Shown here: one piece after another, positions 16,935-26,077 of the stretch | How the letters are laid out: each line of letters starts with the position of its first letter | How positions within the stretch are numbered: the stretch's first letter is position 1 | Assembly (NCBI RefSeq): GCF_000495475.1 | Contig: NZ_ASGZ01000061.1 | Span: 1-64,000, forward strand | Direction of reading: 5' to 3' | Source: Candidatus Halobonum tyrrellensis G22 | Lineage (GTDB): Archaea; Halobacteriota; Halobacteria; Halobacteriales; Haloferacaceae | DNA: 64,000 nt | Translations under genes and position numbers: made by a program | The notes under the pieces: generated by a model | The model's input: only the letters and a program-made list of their open reading frames with translations | What the model was told of the DNA's origin: nothing | Databases searched by the model: none

Positions 16935-17867
16935 TCACCCCTCCGCGGCCGACCCGTAGCGGCCGAGGAGTTCGGGCACCTGCCGGAGGAGCGCGCCCAG
17001 GTGGTCCGCGCCGTCGACCACCGTGAGACGGCCGTCCGGCAGTCGGTCGGCGAGTCGGCGGGCGTCCGCCACGGGGACGTTGGCGTCGTCGGCACCGTGC
17101 CACAGCCGAACCCGGCGGTCCACGTCGGCCGGGTCGACGGTCCACTCCTGTGCGAGCAGGCGGGTCTCGGTCACGAACCCGCGCGCCGTGTGCGCGAACG
17201 CCTCGACGAACTCCCGACGCGCGAGTTCCGCGACCCGGTCGGACACCGCGGCTCGGCCCTCGGGGGTCGTGTACTGCGAGACGACGAACGACGCCGGAGC
17301 GCGCTTGGCAACCCGCCCCCCGCCCCGCGCCGCGCCCGCGAGGAGGCGGGGCGTCGTCGCCGCGAGCGTCTCGGCGAGTCGGACGGCGAGCGGTCGTGTC
17401 GACCGGAGCGACGGCGGGACCGCGCCCGCGACCACGTCGACGCCGTCGACGAGGTCCCGGCGGGTCGCCGCGAGCGCCAGCGCGTGCGGGCCGCCGCCCG
17501 AGAACCCGACGACGCCGGCCCGTCGAACGCCGGCGTCGTCGAGGACCGCCCCGACCGTCGTTCCGGCGTCGGCGAGCGTTCGGTCGGGCCACGGCGACGA
17601 CCGGCCGTACCCCGGTCGGTCGGGGACGAGGAGGCGGACGCCGCGCCGGCGGGCGTCCCCGTCGAAGAGGGCTCCGAGGAGCCGCGACCCGGGCGTGCCG
17701 TGGAGGAGGATTACCGGCTCGCCGTCCGGCGCGCCGTACTCGGCGTACGCGACGCGGCGGTCGCCGGACACCGAGGCGGTCTCGATAGGGGGGTCGGGTG
17801 GGCCGCCGCGCGCCCGGGGCCGGTCCGTCTCCGTCGACCGCGCGTCGGATCGGCGTGTCTCTGTCAC
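16935..17867 (-). CDS. alpha/beta hydrolase
   Basis: A 310-residue alpha/beta hydrolase fold protein. The oxyanion-hole region is ILLHGTPGSR, the nucleophile elbow is GFSGGGPHALAL (Ser in GxSxG), the acid is probably in LWHGADDANVP, and the catalytic His in VDGADHLG. Start is a GTG at 17867, about 55 nt downstream of the shared TTTAAG promoter element; the longer frame upstream runs antisense through the next gene and is discarded. Divergent from the bat-type regulator at 17952. Substrate unknown (ester, haloalkane or peroxidase-type activities all occur in this fold). Confidence 0.87.
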   Translation of the reverse strand: MTETRRSDARSTETDRPRARGGPPDPPIETASVSGDRRVAYAEYGAPDGEPVILLHGTPGSRLLGALFDGDARRRGVRLLVPDRPGYGRSSPWPDRTLADAGTTVGAVLDDAGVRRAGVVGFSGGGPHALALAATRRDLVDGVDVVAGAVPPSLRSTRPLAVRLAETLAATTPRLLAGAARGGGRVAKRAPASFVVSQYTTPEGRAAVSDRVAELARREFVEAFAHTARGFVTETRLLAQEWTVDPADVDRRVRLWHGADDANVPVADARRLADRLPDGRLTVVDGADHLGALLRQVPELLGRYGSAAEG

Positions 17868-17919
17868 GTCTCGGGGTTCGGTCCGCGAGGGTGTGGAACT
17901 ATCCCCGGATGAATGCGGT

Positions 17920-17928
17920 AGTTTAAGT
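17920..17928. promoter_or_regulatory. shared divergent TATA element
   Basis: AGTTTAAGT reads as a TATA box on both strands. On the plus strand it is about 28 nt before the GTG at 17952, which suits a leaderless mRNA. On the minus strand it would give a leader of about 30 nt to the hydrolase GTG at 17867. Confidence 0.55.
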
Positions 17929-17951
17929 GAAACCGGGAGCCCTCTCCCGGC

Positions 17952-18614
17952 GTGAGACGGGTCACGTTCGAGGTGACGTATCCGCCGGAGTTGGCTCACC
18001 CGCTCCACCGGCGTCTCACCCGCGAGTCGGGAGTGTCGCGGATGGAACTGTTGGCGTGGGGACCGACGGCGACCGTCACGACGCTGTCGTGGTACGACGC
18101 GGACCCCGAGACGACCGCGGCGGTGCTCGCGGCGGTCGAATCGATCGCCGAGCGCCACCTCGTCGAGTCCGACGAGGGGACGTACGCGTTCGTCCACCAG
18201 ACCGACTTCGAGTTCGCGGACGACCTGATGGACCTGGTGTCGCAGGCGAACGTGGTGTTCGTGCCGCCGGTGACGTTCCGCGACGACGGGAGCGCGACCG
18301 TCGAGGCGGTCGGCGAGACCGCGTCGCTGAGCGCGTTCCACGACCGACTGACCGACTTGGTCGACGTCCGCGTCGAACGCGTCCGCGCGTTCGGGCGCCG
18401 GGCGTCGTCGGCGGCGCTCACGGACCGCCAGCGGGCGGCGCTCGACGCGGCAGTCACCGTCGGCTACTACGAGGTCCCCCGGGTCGGCGGCGTCGCGGAC
18501 GTCGCGGCCGAACTCGACTGTGCGCCGAGCACCGCGGGCGAACTGCTCCGGAAGGCCGAGGCGGCCGTCGTCACCGACTACGCGTCGGCGGCTCCCGCCG
18601 AGATCCGCCGCTGA
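17952..18614 (+). CDS. bat-type helix-turn-helix regulator (HTH-10 domain)
   Basis: A 220-residue haloarchaeal transcription factor with the bacterioopsin-activator-type HTH at its C-terminus (PF04967). LTDRQRAALDAAVTVGYYEVPR, then VADVAAELDCAPSTAGELLRKAE, is the typical two-part signature. The N-terminal 140 residues form an uncharacterised alpha/beta sensor domain seen in many such regulators. It starts with GTG at 17952, leaderless from the shared divergent TATA. It may regulate the adjacent hydrolase, but that rests only on position. Confidence 0.85.
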   Translation: MRRVTFEVTYPPELAHPLHRRLTRESGVSRMELLAWGPTATVTTLSWYDADPETTAAVLAAVESIAERHLVESDEGTYAFVHQTDFEFADDLMDLVSQANVVFVPPVTFRDDGSATVEAVGETASLSAFHDRLTDLVDVRVERVRAFGRRASSAALTDRQRAALDAAVTVGYYEVPRVGGVADVAAELDCAPSTAGELLRKAEAAVVTDYASAAPAEIRR

Positions 18615-18726
18615 TACCGCTGACGCCGTCGCTTCCGAGGGTGCGCTCCGACCGACAAGCGGGACGAGAAGACGACGCGGGACCGACCCGGTTCGGCTCC
18701 GTTCGGCTCGACTCGGTCCGCCCGCG

Positions 18727-19779
18727 TCAGTGCCCGCGCGTGACGAGGAAGTCCGCGATGTCGGCGAGCAGCGCCCGCGCCTCGTTGTCGGGCAGGACCG
18801 ACAGCCGCTGTTTACTCCGCGTGGCGAGTTCCTCGGCCATGTCGCGGGCGTACTCGATGCTCCCCGCCTCGTCGAGCGCGTCGACGGCGGCGTCCACCTC
18901 CGCCTCCGTCGCCTCCGCGGGCGTCGGCGCGGAGACCAGCGCCTCCACGTCGACGCCCTGCTGGCGGGCGTGGAGGGTGATCAGCGTCTCCTTCGCCTCG
19001 ACCAGGTCGGAGCCGCGTTGTTTGCCCAACCGCTCGGAGGGCACCGTGAGATCGAGCACGTCGTCGTGGATCTGGAACGCGCGCCCGGACTCGACGCCGT
19101 ACTGGTAGAGCGCGTCGGCCGTCTCCTCGTCGGCGCCCATGAGGACCGCGGGGATGGCGGCGCTCGCGCCGTACAGCACGGCGGTCTTGCGTTCGACCAT
19201 GTCGAGATACTCCTCGGGCGTCACGTCGTCGCGCGCCTCGAAGTCGACGTCGAGCGACTGTCCCTCGCAGATCCGGGTACAGGTGGAGGCGAGCATGTTC
19301 ACCGCCTCCAGCCCCGCCGCGGGGTCGGCGCCCGTATCCGAGAGGAGTTCGAACGCCTTGGCGTACAGCGTGTCGCCCGCGAGGATCGCGGTCTCGGTGT
19401 CGTACGCCTCGTGGACCGCCGGGACACCACGTCTGAGGTCGTCCTCGTCCATGATGTCGTCGTGGATGAGGGTGAACGACTGGATCACCTCGACGCTGAC
19501 CGCCGCGCGCAGCAGGTCGAACGGCTCGCCGTCGAGCGCCGGGAACGACCGGTAGTCGGCCGACAGCGGTTCGACGTCCCCGAGCGCCTCCCCCGTGAGC
19601 AGCGAGACGGTGGGCCGGAGGCGCTTCCCGCCGGCGTCGAGGATGTAGCGGGTCGCCTCGTAGAGCCGCTCGGGTTCGGCCATCGGGAGGTCGTCGTCGA
19701 TGGCGTCGTTGACCAACTCGCGCCGCTGACCGACCGCCGAGCGGACGCGCGCCTCCGTCTCCGTCTCGTCGTGGGACAT
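18727..19779 (-). CDS. idsA: polyprenyl (geranylgeranyl/farnesyl) diphosphate synthase
   Basis: A 350-residue trans-isoprenyl diphosphate synthase for archaeal lipid side chains. The first Asp-rich motif is HDDIMD (Asp107, 108, 111); the second is IHDDVLD near residue 240, followed by GKQRGSDL. GGKRLRP (about 50-56) binds isopentenyl diphosphate. The first motif has the short DDxxD spacing with Phe/Thr residues upstream, the arrangement that sets product length, but C15 versus C20 cannot be settled by eye. It begins 4 nt after the RNase J stop, with GGAG overlapping that stop, so the two are cotranscribed. Confidence 0.95.
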   Translation of the reverse strand: MSHDETETEARVRSAVGQRRELVNDAIDDDLPMAEPERLYEATRYILDAGGKRLRPTVSLLTGEALGDVEPLSADYRSFPALDGEPFDLLRAAVSVEVIQSFTLIHDDIMDEDDLRRGVPAVHEAYDTETAILAGDTLYAKAFELLSDTGADPAAGLEAVNMLASTCTRICEGQSLDVDFEARDDVTPEEYLDMVERKTAVLYGASAAIPAVLMGADEETADALYQYGVESGRAFQIHDDVLDLTVPSERLGKQRGSDLVEAKETLITLHARQQGVDVEALVSAPTPAEATEAEVDAAVDALDEAGSIEYARDMAEELATRSKQRLSVLPDNEARALLADIADFLVTRGH

Positions 19780-19783
19780 GGCG

Positions 19784-21136
19784 TTACTCCGTCAGCTGGA
19801 TCATGTTGCCGTTCTGCGTGACGTGGAGGTCACGCCCGAGCGCGTACCCCATGTTCGACGCCAGGTCGACGTACGGGGCGAATCCCTTCATGTCCTGGTG
19901 GGCGGGGATGACGTGCTGGGGCTGGAGCGCGTCGAGCATCTGGTAGTGGCCCTCCTCGCGGAGGTGGCCCGAGACGTGGATCTCGTCGTAGATGCGCGCG
20001 CCCTGCATCTTGAGCAGCCGCTCGGACTGGTAGCGCTGCCCCTCGTTCGTCGGCTCGGGGATGACCCGCGCCGAGAACACCACCTTGTCGCCGTCCTCCA
20101 GTTCGTAGGGGGTTTCGCCGCGGCCCATCCGGGTGAGCATCGCGCGCGGCTCGCCCTGGTGGCCCGTCACGATGGGGAGGAAGTTCTCCTTCCCCTCCTT
20201 CATGATCCGCTTGAACGTCCGGTCGACCGACTTGCGGTGGCCGTACATCCCGAGGTCGTCGGGGAAGTCGACGAAGTCCAGCCGTTCGGCGGTGCCGCTG
20301 TACTTCTCCATCGACCGACCCAGGAGTACGGGTTCGCGGCCGATGTCTTGGGCGAACTCGACGAGCGAGGAGACGCGCGAGACGTGCGAGGAGAACGTCG
20401 TGGCGACGATGCCGCCGTCGTAGTCCTCCATCGACGTGAGCGCGTCCTTCAGGTGGCGGCGCGCGACCGACTCGGAGGGCGTGCGGCCCTTCCGGCCGGC
20501 GTTGGTGCAGTCCTCGATGTAACAGAGGACGCCGTTGCCCTCGCGTCCGATCTCGCGGAACCGCTCCATGTCGATCGGGTCTTCGAGGACGGGCGTGTGG
20601 TCCATCCGCTTGTCGAGCCCGTAGACGACCGCGCCCTCGGGCGTGTGGATCACCGGGTTGATCGCGTCGATGATCGAGTGGGTGACGTGGACGAACTCCA
20701 TCTCGACGTTGCCCGAGTCGCCGATGGACATCGTCTCGCCCGCCTCCATCTTCACGAGGTCGTTGTCGACGTTGAACTTGTTCTCCCCTTGGACCTGCTG
20801 TTTCACCAGTTCGATGGTGAACGGCGACGCGACGACCGGCGCGTCGTAGCGGTGAGCCAGTTTGGAGATGGCGCCGATGTGGTCGAGGTGACCGTGCGTG
20901 GGCACGATGGCCTGCACGTCACCTTCGAGGTCGGACATCACCCGGTCGTCCGGGATGGCGCCCATGTCGATCAGGTCGAGGCTGTGCATCTTCTCGGTCT
21001 CGACGTTGTCGTGGATGAGGACCTGACTCAGGTTGAGCCCCATGTCGAACACGACGATGTCGCTCCCTGTGCGAACTGCCGTCATCTGGCGACCGACTTC
21101 CTCGTAGCCGCCGATAGTTGCGATCTCGACTTCCAT
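19784..21136 (-). CDS. rnj: ribonuclease J (archaeal, beta-CASP)
   Basis: A 450-residue metallo-beta-lactamase/beta-CASP ribonuclease, a 5'-3' exonuclease in RNA turnover. The metal motif [10 protein letters not shown] is at residues 80-89 (His81, His83, Asp85, His86). Further ligands lie in EFVHVTHSI, and the CASP-domain motif VTGHQGEP follows. C-terminal [15 protein letters not shown] and VIPAHQDM complete the domain. The ATG at 21136 starts [15 protein letters not shown]; 13 upstream codons in frame are not conserved-looking. First gene of an rnj-idsA pair, common in haloarchaea. A GTTTTCAACG element about 30 nt upstream may be its promoter. Confidence 0.95.
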   Translation of the reverse strand: MEVEIATIGGYEEVGRQMTAVRTGSDIVVFDMGLNLSQVLIHDNVETEKMHSLDLIDMGAIPDDRVMSDLEGDVQAIVPTHGHLDHIGAISKLAHRYDAPVVASPFTIELVKQQVQGENKFNVDNDLVKMEAGETMSIGDSGNVEMEFVHVTHSIIDAINPVIHTPEGAVVYGLDKRMDHTPVLEDPIDMERFREIGREGNGVLCYIEDCTNAGRKGRTPSESVARRHLKDALTSMEDYDGGIVATTFSSHVSRVSSLVEFAQDIGREPVLLGRSMEKYSGTAERLDFVDFPDDLGMYGHRKSVDRTFKRIMKEGKENFLPIVTGHQGEPRAMLTRMGRGETPYELEDGDKVVFSARVIPEPTNEGQRYQSERLLKMQGARIYDEIHVSGHLREEGHYQMLDALQPQHVIPAHQDMKGFAPYVDLASNMGYALGRDLHVTQNGNMIQLTE

Positions 21137-21620
21137 ATGTTTCGATATCTCTGGTTGCGAGCGTTGAAAACCCACCGCGCGCGTCGCGGCGGACAGGCTC
21201 GTACGGAAAGCCCCGGAACACGGGTCGCTGAGGACCCCGGCGTCTTACAGCGCGTCGGTCCGCGAATCCCGCTATCCGCACGGCGGTCCGACGGTCGGAC
21301 CTCGCGACGGAGTTGCCCGCGGGCTCTGTTGGCAGAACTAAGATCAGCCGCTCTTAAAACTGTGCGGGTTCGTCGCCGCACGCTCGGTGCCCGCCGCGCG
21401 ACGGGGGGGAGACGCCCGTTCGCGGTCGGTTCCCCGGCGAGTGCCCGACACGCCGACCGACGGCGGGCGTTTGACCCGCCGACCGGTCCCGCCCGCCGGC
21501 GGGGTGCCCCGACGAGTCGCGAGTTCGGTCCGCGATTCCGCCCGACACCGACGGGGCGAGCGACGGCGCGCGGCCCGCCGGTCCGGTACGTTTAAACCGC
21601 GGTCGGCCGACGCCCGGTGT
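21137..21620. other. 484-bp gene-free gap between rnj and LSm genes, possible ncRNA on minus strand
   Basis: No convincing coding frame. On the minus strand a strong AGTTTTAAGA TATA-like element lies at about 21352-21361, roughly 220 nt before the RNase J start. Transcripts from there would make a long rnj leader or a separate small RNA over about 21140-21330. On the plus strand, GTTTAAA at about 21592-21597 is the LSm promoter. Nothing else is recognised. Confidence 0.4.
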
Positions 21621-21836
21621 ATGAGCGGCCGACCACTCGACGTGCTCGAGGAGGCACTTGACACGCCGGTGACCGTCCACCTGAAGGACGGCACGGCACA
21701 CTTCGGAGCGTTGGCGGGGTACGACCAGCACATGAACGTCGTGCTCGAACCCACCGACGTGGAGGGCGAGACGCCCGACGAGGTGGAAGACACAACGATT
21801 ATCCGTGGCGACAACGTCGTTTCGATCAACGCATGA
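21621..21836 (+). CDS. LSm (Sm-like) RNA-binding protein
   Basis: A 71-residue archaeal Sm protein that forms heptameric rings on U-rich RNA. Sm1 motif: [25 protein letters not shown] region (residues about 17-40); Sm2 motif: [10 protein letters not shown] near the C-terminus. The ATG at 21621 is about 27 nt downstream of a TTTAAA box, so the mRNA is leaderless. Its TGA overlaps the rpl37e ATG (ATGA), the standard LSm-L37e pairing of archaea. Confidence 0.96.
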   Translation: MSGRPLDVLEEALDTPVTVHLKDGTAHFGALAGYDQHMNVVLEPTDVEGETPDEVEDTTIIRGDNVVSINA

Positions 21837-22009
21837 CCGGCGCAGGAACCCCCTCTCAAGGCAAGAAGAACACCACGACACACGTTAAGTGTCGCCGCTG
21901 CGGCGAGAAGTCGTACCACGTGAAGAAAAAGCAGTGTTCGTCGTGCGGCTTCGGCAAGTCGGCGAAGCGCCGCGGCTACGAGTGGCAGTCGAAGGCCGGC
22001 GACAACTGA
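21833..22009 (+). CDS. rpl37e: 50S ribosomal protein L37e
   Basis: A 58-residue zinc-ribbon ribosomal protein. Two CxxC pairs, [11 protein letters not shown] and QCSSCGFG, bind zinc, and the basic C-terminus [11 protein letters not shown] contacts 23S rRNA. Start ATG 21833 overlaps the LSm stop, giving coupled translation. Confidence 0.96.
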   Translation: MTGAGTPSQGKKNTTTHVKCRRCGEKSYHVKKKQCSSCGFGKSAKRRGYEWQSKAGDN

Positions 22010-22274
22010 CCGGGCGGGCCTCCTCGTCGCGTCGCGTTTCTCTCGAAACCCCACCGACCAGCCGCGGGTCCGTCTCGCGTCCGCGGCCGTCCCGGGACCG
22101 TCGCGGCTCCCGTCCCCGCCCCGGCGTCGCGGCGCCGGTCGTCGCGGCGCCGTCGCTCGGCGTCTCGCGACGACCGCGCCGCTTTACCCACGTTCGTGTA
22201 TACATTCGCGGGGATCCGGCAGTCGGTGGGCACGATAACGAGGGTTTTTGTGAAACCGGCGTCACACCTCACCC
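22010..22274. other. 265-bp gap before purF
   Basis: Highly GC-biased with small imperfect repeats (GTCGCGGCGCCG occurs twice near 22124 and 22141). A TTTTTGTG element about 30 nt before the purF ATG is the likely promoter. No gene is seen on either strand. Confidence 0.4.
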
Positions 22275-23807
22275 ATGCACGACGGGGACGGCGGCGACGT
22301 GCCGGTCTCGGTGACGGAACCGCTCGGCGAGCCAGGCGACGACGGCGCGGCCGAGCGGTCGGGACCGACCGAGAAGTGCGGCATCGTCGGCGTGTCGCTC
22401 GCGGACCGCGGCGCCGCCCGCCCGCTGTACTACTCGCTGTACGCGCTCCAGCACCGCGGGCAGGACTCGGCGGGTATCGTCACCCACGACGGGTTCCAAC
22501 AGCACAGCCACGTCGGGATGGGGTTGGTGGGCGACGCGTTCGACGGCACCACCCTCGGCGACCTCAACGGGACGACCGGGATCGGACACGTCCGGTACGC
22601 GACCGCGGGCGGGGTGAACGAGCGGTGCGCACAGCCGTTCTCGGTGTCGTTCAAGTCCGGCGCGCTCGGGCTGGCGCACAACGGCAACCTCGTCAACGCC
22701 GACGAGATCCGCGACGAACTCGCCTCGGCGGGTCACGCGTTCACGACGAACGGCGACACCGAGGTGATCGCACACGACCTCGCGGGCAACCTCCTCGACG
22801 CCGACCTCATCCGGGCGGTGAAACGGACGATGGACCGACTCCACGGGTCGTACTCGCTGACCGTGATGCACGACGACACCGTCCTCGGCGTGCGCGACCC
22901 GCTCGGCAACCGCCCGCTGTGTATCGGCGAACTCGACGACGGCTACGTCCTCGCCTCGGAGTCGGCCGCCATCGACACGCTCGACGGCCGACTGGTCCGC
23001 GACGTCGAACCGGGCGAACTCGTCGTGCTCGAACCCGACGGCTCGGGGTACGACACCTACCAACTGTTCGAGGCGGACCACTCCGCCCACTGTTTCTTCG
23101 AGCACGTCTACTTCGCGCGGCCGGACTCGGTCATCGACGACACGCTCGTCTACGAGGCGCGCCGGAGCCTCGGGCGGAAGCTGTGGGAGGAGTCGGGCAT
23201 CGACACCGACGCCGTGATGCCGGTGCCCGACTCCGGCCGGGCGTTCGCGTCGGGGTACGCCGACGCCGCCGCCGAGGACGGCGCCGACGTGGAGTTCGCG
23301 GAGGGGCTGATGAAGAACCGCTACGTCGGGCGGACGTTCATCATGCCCACGCAGGACGAACGCGAGCGGGCGGTCCGGCTGAAGCTCAACCCGATCAAGT
23401 CGACCGTCGAGGGGAAGACGGTGACGCTCATCGACGACTCCATCGTCCGCGGCACCACCTCGACCCAACTCGTCGACCTGCTCAGGGACGCGGGCGCAGA
23501 GGAGGTCCACGTCCGGATCGGCGCGCCCGCCATCGTCGCGCCCTGTTTCATGGGGATCGACATGGCGACCCGCGAGGAACTCATCGCCGCCGACCGCTCC
23601 GTCGAGGAGGTCCGCGAGGTGATCGGCGCCGACTCGCTGTCGTACATCTCGACCGACGCGGTGGCGGACGCGCTCTCGGAGTCGCGCGCGGACCTCTGTT
23701 TCGGCTGTGTCACCGGCGAGTACCCCTACGACATCGACGGCGAGACCAGCGACCGCGACGTCGAGCGCCCGCCCGTCGAGCGGTCCGGGGCGCACGCGGA
23801 CGACTAG
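22275..23807 (+). CDS. purF: amidophosphoribosyltransferase
   Basis: A 510-residue PurF, catalysing the first step of purine synthesis: PRPP plus glutamine to phosphoribosylamine. The N-terminal nucleophile Cys35 is in EKCGIVGV after a propeptide of about 34 residues that would be removed. HRGQDSAGIV and HNGNLVNA are glutaminase signatures. The PRTase PRPP motif VTLIDDSIVRGTT lies in the C-terminal half. Cys residues in CFFEHVYF and LCFGCVTGEYP are positioned like the iron-sulfur ligands of Bacillus-type enzymes. Monocistronic by context. Confidence 0.96.
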   Translation: MHDGDGGDVPVSVTEPLGEPGDDGAAERSGPTEKCGIVGVSLADRGAARPLYYSLYALQHRGQDSAGIVTHDGFQQHSHVGMGLVGDAFDGTTLGDLNGTTGIGHVRYATAGGVNERCAQPFSVSFKSGALGLAHNGNLVNADEIRDELASAGHAFTTNGDTEVIAHDLAGNLLDADLIRAVKRTMDRLHGSYSLTVMHDDTVLGVRDPLGNRPLCIGELDDGYVLASESAAIDTLDGRLVRDVEPGELVVLEPDGSGYDTYQLFEADHSAHCFFEHVYFARPDSVIDDTLVYEARRSLGRKLWEESGIDTDAVMPVPDSGRAFASGYADAAAEDGADVEFAEGLMKNRYVGRTFIMPTQDERERAVRLKLNPIKSTVEGKTVTLIDDSIVRGTTSTQLVDLLRDAGAEEVHVRIGAPAIVAPCFMGIDMATREELIAADRSVEEVREVIGADSLSYISTDAVADALSESRADLCFGCVTGEYPYDIDGETSDRDVERPPVERSGAHADD

Positions 23808-23826
23808 GGTCGGTGCGCCCGGCGCG

Positions 23827-24447
23827 TCAGTACACCGCGTACAGCATCGCGTAGACGACGACGCCGAGGACGAACGTGACCGCCCACAGCGACGCCGCGA
23901 CCCGGCCCACCCGCTCGTGTGGGGTGTCGGGCAGTTCCGCGACCGTGTGGGTCGTCGCCAGCACGAGGACGTAGGTGACGAGCGGCACGCAGACCACGGC
24001 CAGCGTGACGTGGACCGCGAGTATCGGGAGGTACACCGACCGATACACCGACTCGGGACCGGGGAACGGCGCGGGACCGAGCAGCGCGACGCGGTAGAGG
24101 TAGAGGACGAGAAACAGCCCGAACAGCCCGGTCGCGAGCAGCATCGCGCGGCGGTGGTGGTCGTACGCGCCGCGGCGCGCGAGCGCCACGCCGGCGACGA
24201 CGACGACGGCCGCAGAGGCCGATATCGCGGCGTTGACGTGCGGGATGGCGTCGAGAACCGCGTCGGGCGCGCGCGGGAGCGCGCCCCCGGGAACGAACTC
24301 CAGTGCGACCGCGAACACCAGCGCGAGCGCGACGGCCGAGAGGGCGAGCGAGACGCTCAGCGCGTGTTCGCGCACCGCCGCCCGGACGCGGTCGGTCGTC
24401 GGGTCCGTGGTCGTGGTCACGCCCGGGTCCACGGGCGGGCGCGGCAT
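23827..24447 (-). CDS. DUF420 family membrane protein
   Basis: A 206-residue, five-TM protein of the DUF420 family (PF04238), often linked to haem-copper oxidase assembly in bacteria and archaea. Conserved polar residues are present: PHVNAAIS before TM2, HHRRAML in the loop, and HVTLAVVCVPLV in TM4. The first 25 residues are soluble and Thr/Asp-rich. Convergent with purF. Function is unproven, though the His pattern suggests metal or haem contact. Confidence 0.85.
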   Translation of the reverse strand: MPRPPVDPGVTTTTDPTTDRVRAAVREHALSVSLALSAVALALVFAVALEFVPGGALPRAPDAVLDAIPHVNAAISASAAVVVVAGVALARRGAYDHHRRAMLLATGLFGLFLVLYLYRVALLGPAPFPGPESVYRSVYLPILAVHVTLAVVCVPLVTYVLVLATTHTVAELPDTPHERVGRVAASLWAVTFVLGVVVYAMLYAVY

Positions 24448-24544
24448 ATCCGTTCGGTTCCGCTCCCCCGTTCGGCGCCGCGCCGGGAGCGACGGCGCGC
24501 CCGCTGTCGAGTCCGGTGGGGATGCCCGGGGGGTCCCCGTCGGC

Positions 24545-24847
24545 TCAGGCGGGGAGGTTCCGCGTCGTCGAGTCCGACTCCCGCTCCTCGATCAGGTCGA
24601 GGAACGGCAGCGCGGCGTCGAACTCGGGACCCCGAGACACCAGGTCGCGCTCGCGGTCCCAACACACGAGGTCGGCCTCCGCCAGCACCGGTAGCAGCGA
24701 GTGGCGGAGCCGGATCCGCTCTTCCGCCCCCGCGTTCGTCAACAGCTCCCCCGTTCTCACCGCCGCCGTCGGGTGTTCCGACCGCAGCCGTGCGAGCACC
24801 TGGCGTCGCTCCTCCCCCACCAGTGCCCGGAGTAGATCGTCTACCAT
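24545..24847 (-). CDS. small winged-helix protein (haloarchaeal DUF7344-like)
   Basis: A 100-residue predicted wHTH protein. MVDDLLRALVGEERRQVLARL is the usual opening of haloarchaeal DUF7344-type regulators; RLRHSLLPVLAEADLVCWD fits the recognition helix and wing. The ATG at 24847 is about 30 nt downstream of an AATATTTATG TATA element. It stands alone, between a DUF420 gene and tRNA-Leu. Target unknown. Confidence 0.7.
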   Translation of the reverse strand: MVDDLLRALVGEERRQVLARLRSEHPTAAVRTGELLTNAGAEERIRLRHSLLPVLAEADLVCWDRERDLVSRGPEFDAALPFLDLIEERESDSTTRNLPA

Positions 24848-25034
24848 TCGTTTCAGGTTTCCGAGTACCTGTACATAAATATTATCCCCCCGGTTCGGTC
24901 CCCATCGACCCCGTCTCTGGGGCGGGGTAAGCCGGCCGAGTCGTCGGCCGTGGAAACAGTCCACACGGCGTATCCCAGATGGAAAGCCCTTTATCCGTCT
25001 CGGGAATACGGTGGAATGCGCACTGATACGTGGT

Positions 25035-25119
25035 GCGTGGGTAGCCAAGCCAGGCCAACGGCGCAGCGTTGAGGGCGCTGTCCTGTAGAGGTCCGCCGGT
25101 TCAAATCCGGTCCCACGCA
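25035..25119 (+). tRNA. tRNA-Leu (anticodon GAG)
   Basis: An 85-nt class II tRNA. The acceptor stem is GCGTGGG/CCCACGC with discriminator A; the anticodon stem CAGCG/CGCTG closes the loop TTGAGGG, giving anticodon GAG (CUC/CUU codons). A long variable arm follows, then the T arm around GGTTCAAATCC. No intron, and CCA is not encoded. A CTTTATCC TATA-like element lies about 45 nt upstream. Confidence 0.95.
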
Positions 25120-25251
25120 TCCAGCGGGCGCGGATGCACCCGGTTTGAACCAGGGAGCGCGTCAGCGCGACCGTGGTTCGAATCCGGTCTCGCATCCAAC
25201 ACGGATGCGGGTGCTGTGCGGCCCTTCGGGGCCGCCCTACGGACAGCACTC
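25120..25251 (+). other. tRNA 3'-end duplicate and nested hairpins downstream of tRNA-Leu
   Basis: GGTTCGAATCCGGTCTC-GCATCC at 25175-25197 repeats, 77 nt later, the tRNA T-arm and acceptor end (25098-25122). Each copy is followed by GGATGC (25132-25137 and 25203-25208), so GCATCC/GGATGC hairpins can form. Next comes a 14-bp interrupted stem: GTGCTGT (25211) plus GCGGCCC, a TTCG loop at 25225-25228, GGGCCGC, and ACAGCAC ending at 25249. No complete second cloverleaf can be drawn, so this is not a second functional tRNA. Confidence 0.6.
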
Positions 25252-25384
25252 ACGCACAACTTCCTTCCGACGCCACACCGCGAGCCGCGGCGCCGTCGGC
25301 TCCGTCCCGACGCGTCCCACGGCACACGCTCTCGCACCGGCGGCGGAGAGCAACCGTTTTGCCGCGCGCCGTCCCCCGGCGAGT

Positions 25385-25969
25385 ATGCACGCGATCACCG
25401 GCTCCGGGTGGCTCGAAGTCATTACGGGGTCGATGTTCTCGGGGAAGACGGAGGAACTCCTCCGTCGCCTGCGCCGCGCCGAGATCGCGGGCCAGGAGGT
25501 CGCGGTGTTCTCGCCCGCGGTCGACGACCGGTACGGCGAGACCACCATCGGTTCACACGCCGACCGCACCTGGGACGCCGTCGTCATCGACGACGAGGAC
25601 GGCCCGTGGGGGATCGTCGACCGCCTGAACGGCGAGAAGGTGGTCGCGGTCGACGAGGCCAACTTCTTCTCGGGCGACCTGGTCGACGTCTGTCGGCGGC
25701 TCGCGGAGGACGACCGCCGGGTGATCGTCTCGGGCACCGACCAGACGTTCCGTGGCGAGCCGTTCGACCCGCTGCCCGCGCTGATGGCCGTCGCGGAGTA
25801 CGTCGACAAACTCCAGGCGATCTGTTCGGTCTGCGGCGAGCCGGCCACCCGGAACCAGCGGCTGATCGGGGGCGACCCCGCCCACGTCGACGACCCGACG
25901 ATCATGGTCGGCGCCGAGGAGAGCTACGAGGCGCGGTGTCGGAACTGTCACGTCCTGCGGCGCGAGTGA
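25385..25969 (+). CDS. tdk: thymidine kinase (type II)
   Basis: A 194-residue TK1-like kinase for thymidine salvage. Walker A is GSMFSGKTEEL (Lys21, Thr22); the catalytic Glu/Asp lies in VVAVDEANFF. The lasso/zinc domain has ICSVCG and CRNCH at the C-terminus. The ATG at 25385 is about 30 nt after a CCGTTTTG TATA-like element, and upstream frame extension runs into the tRNA-associated structure. Monocistronic. Confidence 0.95.
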   Translation: MHAITGSGWLEVITGSMFSGKTEELLRRLRRAEIAGQEVAVFSPAVDDRYGETTIGSHADRTWDAVVIDDEDGPWGIVDRLNGEKVVAVDEANFFSGDLVDVCRRLAEDDRRVIVSGTDQTFRGEPFDPLPALMAVAEYVDKLQAICSVCGEPATRNQRLIGGDPAHVDDPTIMVGAEESYEARCRNCHVLRRE

Positions 25970-26077
25970 CCCTCACCCCTTGCGCCGTCTCTCGAACGGA
26001 AGGGGACGAGACGACGAGGAGACGGTGCGGGCGAGAGACTATGTGCGAGCCGTCCGTCGGACGATCGGTGGAAGACG

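Noticed and set aside
25132-25197. Second tRNA gene after tRNA-Leu
   Set aside because: Only a T-arm and a 6-bp acceptor-like pairing can be drawn; there is no D arm and no proper anticodon arm.
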